Both the position numbers and the translations under genes were made by a program. From NCBI RefSeq assembly GCF_000203795.2, contig NW_006281099.1:2607774-2671773 (forward strand): 64,000 bases of DNA. The letters run 5' to 3'. Under the pieces are notes generated by a model. The model worked only from the letters and a program-made list of their open reading frames with translations. It ran no database searches and was not told where the DNA came from. Below are positions 11,556 to 23,300 of this stretch, in pieces. Each line of letters starts with the position of its first letter. Position 1 is the first letter of the stretch. The DNA comes from Batrachochytrium dendrobatidis JAM81 (lineage: Eukaryota > Chytridiomycota > Chytridiomycetes > Rhizophydiales).

Positions 11556-14500
11556 ATGACTGGGAATGTTCCAGGTGGATCGTTAAAAAAGTCTTTTAAA
11601 AGATTCGTTTCAGAGGAGAATACTACTGGAAACAACTTTCATTCATGCAGAACTACTGCAGCCAATACTAATCAACAGTCATTGAAGCGAAGTGTCTTGC
11701 AGTTGATTCCATCCAATTCACAGCATAATACTATATCCCTGCTAAATGATCCATCAACTATTATCAACAAACAGACTCCTAGCCACATATCTGACTGTTC
11801 CGCCAGAAATATATGCACAGATGCTACTACACCATCCAATGCTCACCGACCTTTAGCAAAGATTGGTCTTTCTCGGCCCCATATGGCAACTCCTCCATCT
11901 GCGCATCCCCGACTTGAACAAACATGTCGAACCCCTAGTTGGCCTCCAAGAACTACAGCATCGGCTGGATCTGCATTGTCCGAGTTCAAACAACCAATGG
12001 GGTCTGCTTCAAAACTTGAATCTAGTCGAACTGGATTGCATAATCCATTAGAGCCTTGGATCAGACAGCAAGATCCGTTCAGTACTCCACAGCAAGGACT
12101 GTCCAAGTCAGAGTTTGAAACAGTTTCTTTGTCTTCAAACGATTCTGTTATTCACGACGCTACAATTTTTGATGGTAAATCCATGTCAGTTGGCAGTGCT
12201 AGGGAAATGTCGCCTTGGATCCATACTCCAACTAGTAGACTTGCAGAACCTTTTCAACGCAGCCGATCGCCATTGGCAGTACACAATCCTGCACTTTTTC
12301 CAAAAATCCATTCTTCTGCTGCAATCAATCTTTCGACTGCTTCTGTTGCTATCGAGGAATCTACTATTCCTCTTACTCCAAATACTAAAAAAAATGACCC
12401 AACTTTTCGGCATCTGGCATGGTCACCATCTCTTGAGACTCCAACTCATATATCATCTACTAATGCCAATATTATGAGCGAACTGCGTAAAACTAATGTG
12501 TCTGTCAGTTTCAACTCTCCCTCATATGAATTTTCTGGATCGAAATCTCGACTGACCGAACCTCCCAATATGCTGTTTTTGAAATCTTCAAATGAAAGCA
12601 ATGATGGCGACTTACAAGCAACAGCTGCACCAATCAACACCATCATGGATAAATCTAAATCTGTACAGTCCACATATAAACTAATTAAATCTCCTAGTCG
12701 GAACCAGTCTACTGTAATGGATGGTCAGTTATCTACAATTGATTTGTTCATGGATCGTATTCATACACAAGATTCGCGTGAATTGGAAACAGAAAGGCCG
12801 TTTGAGCATCATAGAGCATTCACACAGCATCCATTAGAAAATCGAAAATATTTTCCTAATAGCACTGAAGATGCTTTACCCACATCAAGCCAGTTTAACG
12901 CCAAGCTACTGAAATCAGATACGCGTAAATTATTACTGCAAAATACCCCAAAAAATGACCCAGATTGGCTGATATCCAGGAACAGAGCTTCAAACAGACA
13001 TCATACAGCACCTACGCCTGTAGTTGGACGTAGATATAGTCGTATAAAAGATTATCACAAACATTATGCAGAGTCTATAAACAGCAACAATCGTCCACCC
13101 ATGACAGATGCATGGATGTTCCACAAAACACCAGTGATGCGATCTGAGAAACGTAACCGCACATTCTTTTCCACAACAAATGATATTCCCGTGTGTGATC
13201 TTTCTAATGCTTTCGACAAACAGTTTACTGACAAGAGGGTTCATCAACAGATGATATCTGAAAATAGTGAACTGGATGCAATGATTGAAACCGATTCCGA
13301 CTACCAGGATTTGGACACGGAATTTTTATTTAATGACCACTTGCACAAGACTACTTGTTTTGATTTAAACACAGGTGATGTTGATTCACGTGCGAGATTC
13401 AAGTCTGTTACGTCGCTCACTCATACCCATGAAAATATCATGATTGCAGAAGACATATCTCTAGTTAAGCCAGTAGCACAAAGATGCTTACATGTACCAT
13501 TGGCTGATTTTGACGAAAGAAAAAGGTAGATTTTGCAATTTCTTATTGTACTCTACAGTTTTTAAAGTGTTTCATATCAATTGCATTTGTTACTTAGTAA
13601 AATTCAATCACCAAGTATGAAGTGTGCTGTACCAAAATTACCGCTTTCTGATTCGAAAGAAACAATCTTGTCAATAGAAAAGAGCGTACAACGCAGCAGT
13701 ACACCAGAACAAGAATTTTCATGCTCGTCATTGCTACATCCACTTTCACGGGAAGTACCGTCGCCAGATATCATATCACAGTCTGATGTTAATATACAAG
13801 CGGAGCCATTTTCATTTTATCAACAGAACTCGGGGTTTAAACAGTCGCCTTGTCGATCCAGATCTACATTATTGGCTCAAAAAAATGAGTTTGAAACAGT
13901 TGCAGAGTATTCTGAATCACCCAATGCTGCTGTTTCTTCCTCTGAAATTTGTGGTGCTCATACCCCAACTCCAAGTGCTCAAAATAGACAATCTTTCAGT
14001 AAGCTCGCCGTTTCTCCCGTGGCATTTACTTTGGAAAAGTCTTCTAGGCAGCTGTGTGATACCACGACAAGTTCTGATACAATACATTCTACTGATTTGG
14101 ATCCAGCATTGAGTACTGGTAATGGATCTAAAGATAGTGACCATAATACAACTTTAGTAGATAAGCCGCTTTTAAGCAATACTTTGGATACATCACAAGC
14201 TGAAAATTTGACTTCAACTCAACGTGTTGCTTTACCATCTTTGCAAAATCTTTCCTCACCAATTGCACTGCACTGTTTAATGGATAATTCTGTATCCATT
14301 TTAGCTGAATCAGGAGATACAGTCGAATCTCAGAGTGATTCCACCAGGTTTTTAGTAGATTTCGTAAGCATATGGGTTTGATCAATTATTTGTATGCATT
14401 GAAATTCATGTAGCTGTTTAAATTTTAACTGGTATATCATATTTTATTTTCTATTCAGGCAAGTACTAAACCGCTGGAAATTGATCATGAAATCAAAAAT

Positions 14501-17500
14501 AGGATTGAATGCGATGCAGCGCCTTTTTTAAACGGATCCCATGCTGACCTTACTAGCGAATCTGATTCGATACAAAATATTCAAGTGGATCATAATTATA
14601 TGACGGGAGATACTGTTGCGAATGAGTGCACCAAAGTGGACACATTGCATAGTAACGATCACCTAATGTCCACTGTACCATTTTCAGAAACGGCATTCAC
14701 TGATGTCGAAATTAGCCAAATCCCGGTTTCTAGTTTCGATCAAGAGCACGATAAAAACGTTTCGATTGTCACTCAGTGTGCCAAGAGTCAAGTAGAAAAC
14801 TCCTCCAATATACAGCAAGAGATTATAACAGATGATGGTAAAGACGAGACGGATGACCAGATGAATGCATCTCAAACTACGTTTACCCAATTTGAAGATC
14901 TCATTTCCACTCAGTTACTCAACACGATTCAAATTGACAAAATTGAGATCCCAGCTTCTTTAGCGATAGATGAGCCGCTATTTATTATACCAACTCAACT
15001 TAAATCATGTTCCTCGGATTCAGGTGACTCTGTCAGTATCAGACATATCAGTAATGCCAGCATAGATGTGACAGAAAAAGATAACGCTGATGCTATGGAT
15101 GATCAGCTCCTGAGTACACAAATTCTTGCCAATATTCCTCTTAATACTTATACGTGTGATTCGATTAAAAATCAGCATTTGGATGCATCCTTTCAAGCAG
15201 ATCAGGATTCAAAGGCTTCAATTGATAGTTTTTCCAAGGATGTCGATTGGTCATTGGATGAATTTTCGCAGGATGTGTGTCCAACTCAGGATATGATTCG
15301 TGCAGCTGATCTTGCTATTCAAGCCCATGAGTACGAAACTTTACAGCAACACAAGTCAAAAGCAGATTCTAGTTTCAATTCTGATGCACCTTTAACAACG
15401 GAGCAAGATACATCAATAGAAGTAAATGTGATACCTCAGCCGCATTCAAGTGAACCACAAAAGTTTGAAAATTTTGTTACTCATAGACTGGCAATTCAAA
15501 ATAGCAGCCGCGACTTGGATCACATCAAAGATATATCCTCAAAATATACTCAGCACGAGCAGAAACTTGATCAAAACAAATCTAATACTAAGATTGATTT
15601 GAACTCTAGCTATAAGTTTGCATCAGGAAAGCAAGCGCATGTCAGCACAAAATCTCAAACTATTGGACAGGCTTTGCTTTTGGAGGAAAGTGGTATTTCG
15701 CAAAAGTGTACAAGACTTTTGAGGGACAATATTGATGTGTCAGTTACGGTGCCTGGAACCATGCGGCCATTGATTTTGCGAGATGTAGCAAGCCAATACA
15801 CTACTAAAGGTTGTGCATTAAATGGTAATCCAAAAATGGGAATATCTAAAGTTGCTGGAGATCCTAGTGTTACTACTGCGTCTGAAATCAAGCCTGTTTC
15901 CTTTTTACATGTATCTGACCAAAACAGCAGTGTTTCTTTTGAAGACGAAATGCCCATGACTATCGATAGTACGCCATTTTGCTTTACTGAGCCAATCCAA
16001 TTTGGCTTGTCTACTGAACCAATTTCATGTAACGAATCAGCTCAATCCATTTCTGCAACACCGAAAAATAACTCTCAAATCAAAATGGCGGGGTTTACCA
16101 CTGGATCGGGTAAACCTTTGGCAAAATTATCCAACAAAGCACTTGAACGTGCAAATCTCATCATGGGTTCTGTTAAGCTAAATTTGTCCGATACATTTGA
16201 TAAAACTATGCCCCATACATCCAGATACATAAAGCCACTAGACTATACTTCCGACAAAAGCGCTTTTAGATCCACTTTACCATTATCTGAATCTCAGTTT
16301 ACGTCAGGGAAAAAACTGGACACATCACTACATGAAGTGTTTCAACACACCAGTGAAATTACGGATTCTGAAGATCCAAATTCTACTACTTTGCATGTTA
16401 ATAACAATACTTCTAGCCCTTTGTCTGATAATCCTATGTTGAGCGAGACTACTTCCAAAACTGCTTTAAATTTTATGGGATCCCAGTCTGCACCTGGAGA
16501 ACAATTAGATGCGCCATCAGTCCAAGCCCGTCGCCGATCAGCGCGATTGTTTGCAGATTTGAACATGACGAATGACTTGCCACATAAAGATATAACTAGT
16601 ACTGGCAATAACTTTTTACACGATGACGAAGTCAGATTGCAAACTCCAGATGACTCGTATAAATCAAGTCCGGCACATATTAAAAAAACACTGGCGTCAG
16701 AAAACATGTCACATTGGAGTACGCCGAAACGTCCGGCTTTAGGGAATAGGCATACTGTGTCGCTGTCAAGTCTTGGACGCCGTATCTCTACTCAAGTGCA
16801 TCCGTCCCCTAAAATCGCTGCAACCAATTCTACATCATCGCCAATGTTAAACAATCCTTTCAAGATGCCCATTATAAAAACTCCGCTATCAAGTAAAATG
16901 CTTCATCCAAATGTAAAAGCAGTTTCGGCAAAACGGTATAGTCATGGTACTACTTTTGAGTCTAGCCAGCTTTCAACTGCTCAATCAAAACCGCCATTTG
17001 AGCTATACGATCTTTCCGGTAAGTTGCTTTGTTTTTAAATAATGTTTATAATCAGTTTGGTATAATACACACAAGCCATAAAATTGACTATGCTTATGCT
17101 ATCCATTGAAACTTGAATTGTTTTTTTGGGTAAATCAAATTATCGTAATAGTTCACAATGTTTCACGTCCTTCGCTAAAATCGTTTTCTAAGCTACAGTG
17201 GCCACTAGTTTCGGATTTGCAACTTATTGGAGTGTAAGTGTTGTTATGTTTTGTTTGTCATCTACATTGAGGGTTCGGTTATTAGCCTGACGTGTTTATC
17301 CTGTCTATAGATCACAGGAAGTAATTACCCTCACTCTTAAATCTGCATCAAATTATACATTTGACTTTCAAGGACATTCAGCAGCGCGATCAAGCATTAT
17401 TGCCGCTGGTGCAAATCAAAAACTAGCTAATGAAGCATGGGTTCAGAATCACTATAGTTTAATTTTATGGAAACTTGCCAGCCTTGTTCGACGATTTCCA

Positions 17501-19036
17501 TTCGAGTATCGAACCTATTGGTCGTTTGACACTGTTGTTCAGCAGCTCAAGTATCGATATGAAATGGAGATCAACAAAGTTCGAAGTTCGGTAATCAAAC
17601 AAATTACTGAGCAGGATAATGTTCCTGGATGGCATATGATTCTGTGCGTTTCCGAAATTTTTACTGACGGTTTGATTGAGTTGACTGATGGATGGTACTG
17701 TATTTGTGCCGTGCTTGATGATCGCCTTCGGTTTCTTACTTCTCGCGGGTATATCAAAGTGGGTCAAAAACTACATATTGATGGTGCACAACTCGAGGGC
17801 CCTTTACCCACAACTCCACTTGAAATGACTGCTGAGACTCGGCTTCGACTTCACGCAAATGGTGTTCAACGAGCAAAGTGGTATGATAAGCTTGGGTATG
17901 CGCTTCCACCTCACATTACTCGTGGGATTAAAGGTCTTGTGCATAATGGTGGTAGCATTGGCTGTCTTGATGTAGTTGTGATTCGTCAGTACCCGATTGT
18001 ATATAAGGAGCGATTGCCAAATATGTCGTATATCTATCGAAGTGAGCGAGAAGAGAATAAGGTCGCCGATAGCTGGGAGCGTCGTGGGCAAGCCGTGCTT
18101 CAAATGGTGCAACAGGAGTGCTTTAGTGAGTGCGGCAAGGAATCTGAAAAATGTAGGTTGTTTGGAATTGCTGTATGTCATACTGTAATTAGTATTAGAC
18201 TATTGGCTAAATGCTTTAATTATTTAGATGCTCGAGACGAAAAAGAATTTCAAGACTTGGTGATGGATCTTTTTCAGGTAATTTGACAATCAAAATGATT
18301 AACAATATTTAATGAATACCTAGAATTATATTTTTGATTGCATTTCAATCCATAGGAGCGACATCCGGCTCGAATAGTGGTTCCCATACTGCAAGTTCTT
18401 GTATGCGATTATCCACCAGCTGGTGTGATGAAGAGCAATACCCGGACAGCTATATTAACCATTCCATGCAAAGAGTTTACTGAGTCTTCAAAGTTTAGTG
18501 AAGGCATGCGAGTTAAGGCGTTTAAAGTAGGATGTACATCTAGGGACAAATCTGATCGGTTGAAACTATCAATCACCCAATTTTCGTCATTCTACAGTTT
18601 ACCTATAGATCCAGCACGATTAGCTCAAACGCATTATACTCCACGACAATTGGTGCAAGCAGATCAGCTCCATGGAATTCCTATAAATGGGGAGCTTGAT
18701 ATGATTACAGTAGTTTGCCTTCATATTGACTGGAAACAGCAGCATATTAATGGCAGTAGCGCCGATCATCAGTCGCAACGGACAAAACATACGTTTTTAT
18801 GCTGCGATACGAGCCAACATCTGTTTGTGGTGGATATGGAGAGCATAACCAATTTCAAGTTAAATGAGGAGTTTGCCGTGGTATGGATGAAGAATCTAGA
18901 GATGGCAGGGTTTGACACCTCGTTACAGATGAACCGACTGCGGGCAACCATATATTCGGAATTCAAATTGACAGGAGCACTCCAGCCATTTGGACATCAA
19001 CCACGAACTGACTTGGTGGCATGGCGAGACAGGTAA
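11556..19036 (+). CDS. BRCA2: BRCA2 homologue (homologous recombination mediator)
   Basis: Seven exons (11556-13525, 13598-14363, 14459-17018, 17152-17233, 17311-18152, 18228-18277, 18356-19036) sum to 2316 residues. The first 1,200 residues are Ser/Thr/Asn-rich and disordered. A BRC-like repeat, GFTTGSGKPLAKLSNKALERA, sits near residue 1457; weaker ones lie near 1299 (KFASGKQAHVS) and 1525 (QFTSGKKLDTS). The DNA-binding region follows: PPFELYDLSVHNVSRPSLKS, then the helical domain (AWVQNHYSLILWKLASLVRRFP, QQLKYRYEMEINK), OB1 with LIELTDGWYCICAVLD and the helical NGVQRAKWYDKLGY signature, then an OB3-like end. In the family this region binds DSS1 and single-stranded DNA, while BRC repeats load RAD51. 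The tower domain between OB folds looks short. Function by homology is confident; exact 5' start is the first ATG of the long frame. Confidence 0.93.
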
Positions 19037-19202
19037 ATGATTGGCATGTGAACTGCATTGAATTTAATCGTGAAATCGGTACTGATTCTTGTTTTTATGA
19101 AGATGTTGGTCTACATTGTGCCAGATTCGAGACTCGCATGCATCGCTTGGCATGACTATTGCTCAGTAACTTCATCTAATATTTTTATTACCCATCCATA
19201 GT

Positions 19203-19725
19203 TTAACATCCGATTCACGTAAAATGAAGCCTTTTTCTGTATTTATCTTGCAGTCATTGCTCTAAAATAAACAATGGCTAAATATTCATTGTTTTTTCTA
19301 CACATTGATTGCTTCAATCAACATGATCAATTCCTCGGTGTTTGGAATTGCCTGACGAACAAAATCATTCTCCGCAGGGTTCAAAAACCAGACACATTTC
19401 TCATCGCCCATCTGTTTTCCATTCACAAGAGTTGGTTTTTGTACGTAATATTGTTACCAAGATCATTGGTATTGTTGGTCAAGCATTTGCGCTTGGTAAA
19501 GATCCACAAGATTAATTCATCAATGATTTGATATGTTTTCATGGCAATATATTACAAGATTCATGCATAAAAGGACATGCTTGAATGATACACCACAAAC
19601 TGTTTTTATATAATGATTCAAAGGCACGAATGTTTTCCAGTAAATTAGCACCAATCAGACATGAGACTATTTATCATGTATTTTTGACTCTTGTAGTCTT
19701 TATTTTACGGGAGTACGACTGCAAT
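19203..19725 (+). mobile_element. TIR element copy D with coding remnant
   Basis: The left end (ATCCGATTCACGTAAAATGAAG, then TATTTATCTTGCAGTCATTG) matches copy F over about 100 bases, and the right end (ATTTTACGGGAGTACGACTGCAA) is its inverted counterpart. Between them, the minus strand keeps an open stretch of about 52 codons from about 19462 down to a stop near 19304. Confidence 0.68.
19304..19462 (-). pseudogene. Open-reading-frame tail inside element copy D
   Basis: Minus-strand frame with non-random composition: VQKPTLVNGKQMGDEK.. then WFLNPAENDFVRQAIPNTEE and ..LIEAINV before a stop. It has no start codon context and a stop just upstream, so it is a fragment. The end FVRQAIP..IEAIN resembles a shorter fragment at the same position in copy F (HKVIPDIKKFG..EEIIN). 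I infer the tail of an ORF carried by the parent element, but its family is not recognised. Confidence 0.4.
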
Positions 19726-19745
19726 AGCTAGTTAAAGGTATATAT

Positions 19746-20249
19746 ATGGATAACAAGACAAGCGACACTGCCAATCCACTGTTTACTCTCAGTGCCCATA
19801 CATCATCAGTCCAACACCAGCCAAGTACTTTTTATGTCCATCAGCCAGTATCCTCTAATGGCCTCCATTCTCACTCCCAATCAGCAAGACCTATTGCTAC
19901 AGCTATAAGTCTTTGGAATCTGCCTCCACTGGACTCTACATCGACATCTACCGACCCAATATTACAAAAACCCATATTCCCACAAAACCACCAACCATCA
20001 TGGGTGTCAGAGTTTTCTGCTCCACCCAACAGCCAACAGCAATTCACTTCGGATCATCCAAGTATTGAAGATGCAGTGGAGCAGTATTGGAATGCTAACT
20101 ATCAGCCAGGTGTCTGGGATTGGGAAAAGGCATTTTCTTCCAATGACGCTTTGGCCTTGCCAGCCAATAATCCCAACATGGCCATTTCAGCACTTCGCAG
20201 GATTAGAATGGTGTCCACTCATCTCAAATTCGATAAACTCATCGACTAA
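19746..20249 (+). CDS. Small hypothetical protein with two WxxxF motifs
   Basis: Intronless 167-codon frame. The first hundred residues are Ser/Gln/His/Pro-rich and look disordered. The C-terminal part holds SWVSEF and WDWEKAF, both WxxxF-type motifs, within EQYWNANYQPGVWDWEKAFSS. WxxxF/Y motifs are how peroxisomal import receptors and co-receptors (Pex5, Pex20) bind Pex14 and Pex13, so a link with peroxisomes is possible, but I see neither TPR repeats nor a recognisable Pex7-binding region. No membrane segment or signal peptide. It faces CEP164 tail to tail, about 110 bases apart. Identity unknown. Confidence 0.5.
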   Translation: MDNKTSDTANPLFTLSAHTSSVQHQPSTFYVHQPVSSNGLHSHSQSARPIATAISLWNLPPLDSTSTSTDPILQKPIFPQNHQPSWVSEFSAPPNSQQQFTSDHPSIEDAVEQYWNANYQPGVWDWEKAFSSNDALALPANNPNMAISALRRIRMVSTHLKFDKLID

Positions 20250-20357
20250 ATGCATTACTCATCTATCTATTCTATTTATATCGATCCCAGCCCATTTGAT
20301 GTTTGTAATAAAATATATACTTGCAAGGGGTTGTGCACACATAATTAGCAAGTTGGT

Positions 20358-23300
20358 TTACTTTGATATTCGTGCTCGAAACTGTTTTAACCATTCTCCA
20401 TGTTCTGAAAGCAATGCTTCGGTATGGAGATTTCCGGCATCCCATTCTGTCTTGTGATATGCTGATGTGATTTTACCACCCGATGCAGATCGATTCAATG
20501 CGCTGGATAGCAATGCTTTGTCTTGGATGCACTTGTCTCTTGTGATTGCACTCGAAATGGGTTCTCGCTGGATCCGTCCTAATTGTGATGACGCTCGTAT
20601 CAGTCGTTCGCCCTCGGTTAATCCAGAAGTAGGAATTGATGGCGTGTAATGTTCAAACGTCTGATTGCTGCTTATTGGTCATAATAAATATTTAGAACAT
20701 TTGAAATGCAATCCATTGCAAAGTTTTGTCGAGTAATAGCCAAAAAATGCACTTACATGCTATATGCATTCTTGGTAGATTGGAGTCCTGTCTGAGTGTG
20801 TTGTTCCTTGAGTACACTGAGCAATTTATTCAGCTCTCCTTCAATTTGATCCAACGATCCATTACGATTCAAAAGTAACGATGGAGCTACCTAATAAATG
20901 TAAATGGTGTCAATATGCATGCCTCGAATACATCTGATCGTATTTTAAACATACACGTAAATACTTACGCGACAGGTTTCCGAGTTAGCAAGCGATGCTT
21001 CAGTTAAAACCGCATGAGCAGATATGCTGGGTGTTTTCAAAGCTGGGCTCTTGGGGGTTTCCATATGAGGTTGTAAGTCCATGGTCATTAATGGTCGAGA
21101 GGTCGATGCAGTTGTATTCTAATATTTGACATTAAAGTTTTAGTTGCCACAATTAGCGCAATTGATATATAGCAACCATTAGCAATATTTAAATGAGCCC
21201 TTACTAGTTCTGAAATAGGCAATGGAGGTTCGTGCATTTCATGCGATACCATTTGACGTACACGATTTTCAATACCAATGTGCTGAGATTTGAGGAGTCT
21301 TCTGGCATCTTTCAATTCACATTCTTCCTGTCGTATGCGTGCCTTGAGCTGGGCTAAGGAATCGTTGACAGTAGCAACATCTGAGGTTAAATGGCTTGAT
21401 TGGGAAGTGCACTGGCTTAGCTCACTCTTATCTTGGCTACTTTTGCTTATCGTATCTGTCAATTCATCTGTTGTGTGCGAATCTCGAGCCTTGGTTCTAT
21501 GTGTACGTTTGTGTTTCAATAAGCTGTTTTCTGGCATTCGATCAAAGTTTGAGTGTGCATCTAGATCAAACTGTTTGTTTTTTGGAGTATAAGCAGATGC
21601 GTTGAAGTGGTTGGGTGCATGATCGTGGATATCACCTATAATTGATCCAGCACGCAATGAAGATATTCGTCTACGCTCCGTTAAAAGGTCGGTTTGAGCA
21701 TGTTCAAGTATCTGCTTCTCTTCTTCAAGCTGTTTGCGCAAAAGCAACACTTCCTTTTCAGTCAATGTGAGTCTAAACTTTTCATCTTCAAGTTTTTGAC
21801 GCTGTGTGTTGACTTCGTTCATGAGACCCTCCACTTTTGTTCTGTCTGCAACGAGCTCCTGGCGACGTAAATCAATTTCGCGCTCAAGTGGTCCAAGTTC
21901 AATTGCAGCCTGACGTTTTTGGGATGCTTGAAGCTCATACTGCCGTGACTCGTCTTTCAATTGCGATCGCTTTTGCTCAATATCTTTGAGTTCACGATAC
22001 AAGGCCTCTCGGTTTTGCTCCAATTGTGTCTGCTTTAACTTTATTTCATACTCCAGTTTCAAATTGTCGTTTAGAATCGTATTATTTTGTGTTTGAGCTG
22101 TGGTTTCTTGTCTAGCCATATCACTCAAAGTAGCTTGCAACCTATCCCGTGCCTTTTGTTCTTGGAATGCTAGTTCATCTAATATACCATCGATACGTCT
22201 ACGTCTATCTTTTTCATCACGAGCAGCCTGCTCAGTGTCTAACTGCAGCTGTTTCAACTCCCTTTCTTTGATGGTGATTTGTTCCAGCTGCATGTCAACT
22301 GACTTGCGTAATCTGCGTTCTTCTTCAATAGCCTGTTCAGTATCTTGACGCATCTGAGCAATTTGTTGAGTTTGTGCAGTTTTCATTGATTGCTTATCTT
22401 TTACTGAAAACTCTGCATCTGTCATTTCTTGCTCCAAATTTGCAAGCTTTTTCTTCCATTCAGTTTTCATACTTTCATAGATTTCGCCAATCTTTCGCTC
22501 CTCGGCTTTAGCCTCAGCCTCTTGTGCACGAGTTTTTTCTTGTAGTGCATCGATTCGTGCCTGAGACTGCTTGCGATATTCTTCTTCGGCTGCTTGAATA
22601 GATTTGCGTGCCTCGATGAGTTGCGCGTCAGATTCCATGTCAAGTGAGAGTTTGAGTTTTTCAATGGCCTTGTCGTTTTGTAAACGTGACTCTTGTGTCA
22701 TTTTTTTAGACGAAAGTTCAAGTTGTTTTTGATGCTCCTCGGAAATTTTTGCAAGCAACTCACTTTCTTTTTTTCGAGCTTCCTGGTTAAGCTCGTCACA
22801 CTTTTTGGCAAGTCCCTTTTTAAACTCTGCACGCTTTGCCGATACAACTGAATCAAAAGTATCAAGTTTCTCATGACTTGAAAAGTCGATTTCATGCTTC
22901 AATTTGGAATCTACTAGTGCATCCAAGGTAAACCTTTGAATATACGCGATTTCAGCATCAATCTTGCCTTTGGCTTCTTGCCGAATAGCATCAACTTCTT
23001 TGAGCATGTCATGTTTAAGTTTTTCTTGGGATGAAAGAAATTCTTTGTCTTGCTCAGCTTTCCACGTTGCGAGCTTTGACTGATATGCTTTAAGCAAAGA
23101 CTCTTTTTCTTGTTGAAATCGACGCTCTTCCAATTCCTTGAGATTATCTAATTTTGCTGTGTCCAAAGTGCTGATTTGAGTTGATAGTTTAGCTTCAGGT
23201 GGCTCAAAAGACGGAGCTGCTAAAGTACCAAGTTGCACAGTAGCAGGTTTTGAAAAATTAGACTGCAATAGAGTGGGTAAATGTGATGTCGGTATAGTTG

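Larger units (their letters stand above)
19037..19745. other. Spacer filled mostly by element copy D
   Basis: Gap between BRCA2 and the next + gene. About 520 of 710 bases are copy D; the remainder is AT-rich without recognised signals. Confidence 0.6.

Noticed and set aside
12000..17000. Many antisense and alternative-frame ORFs over BRCA2, CEP164 and ABCC exons
   Set aside because: They have low-complexity composition, mirror the repeat and codon bias of the real genes, and show no domain or splice support.
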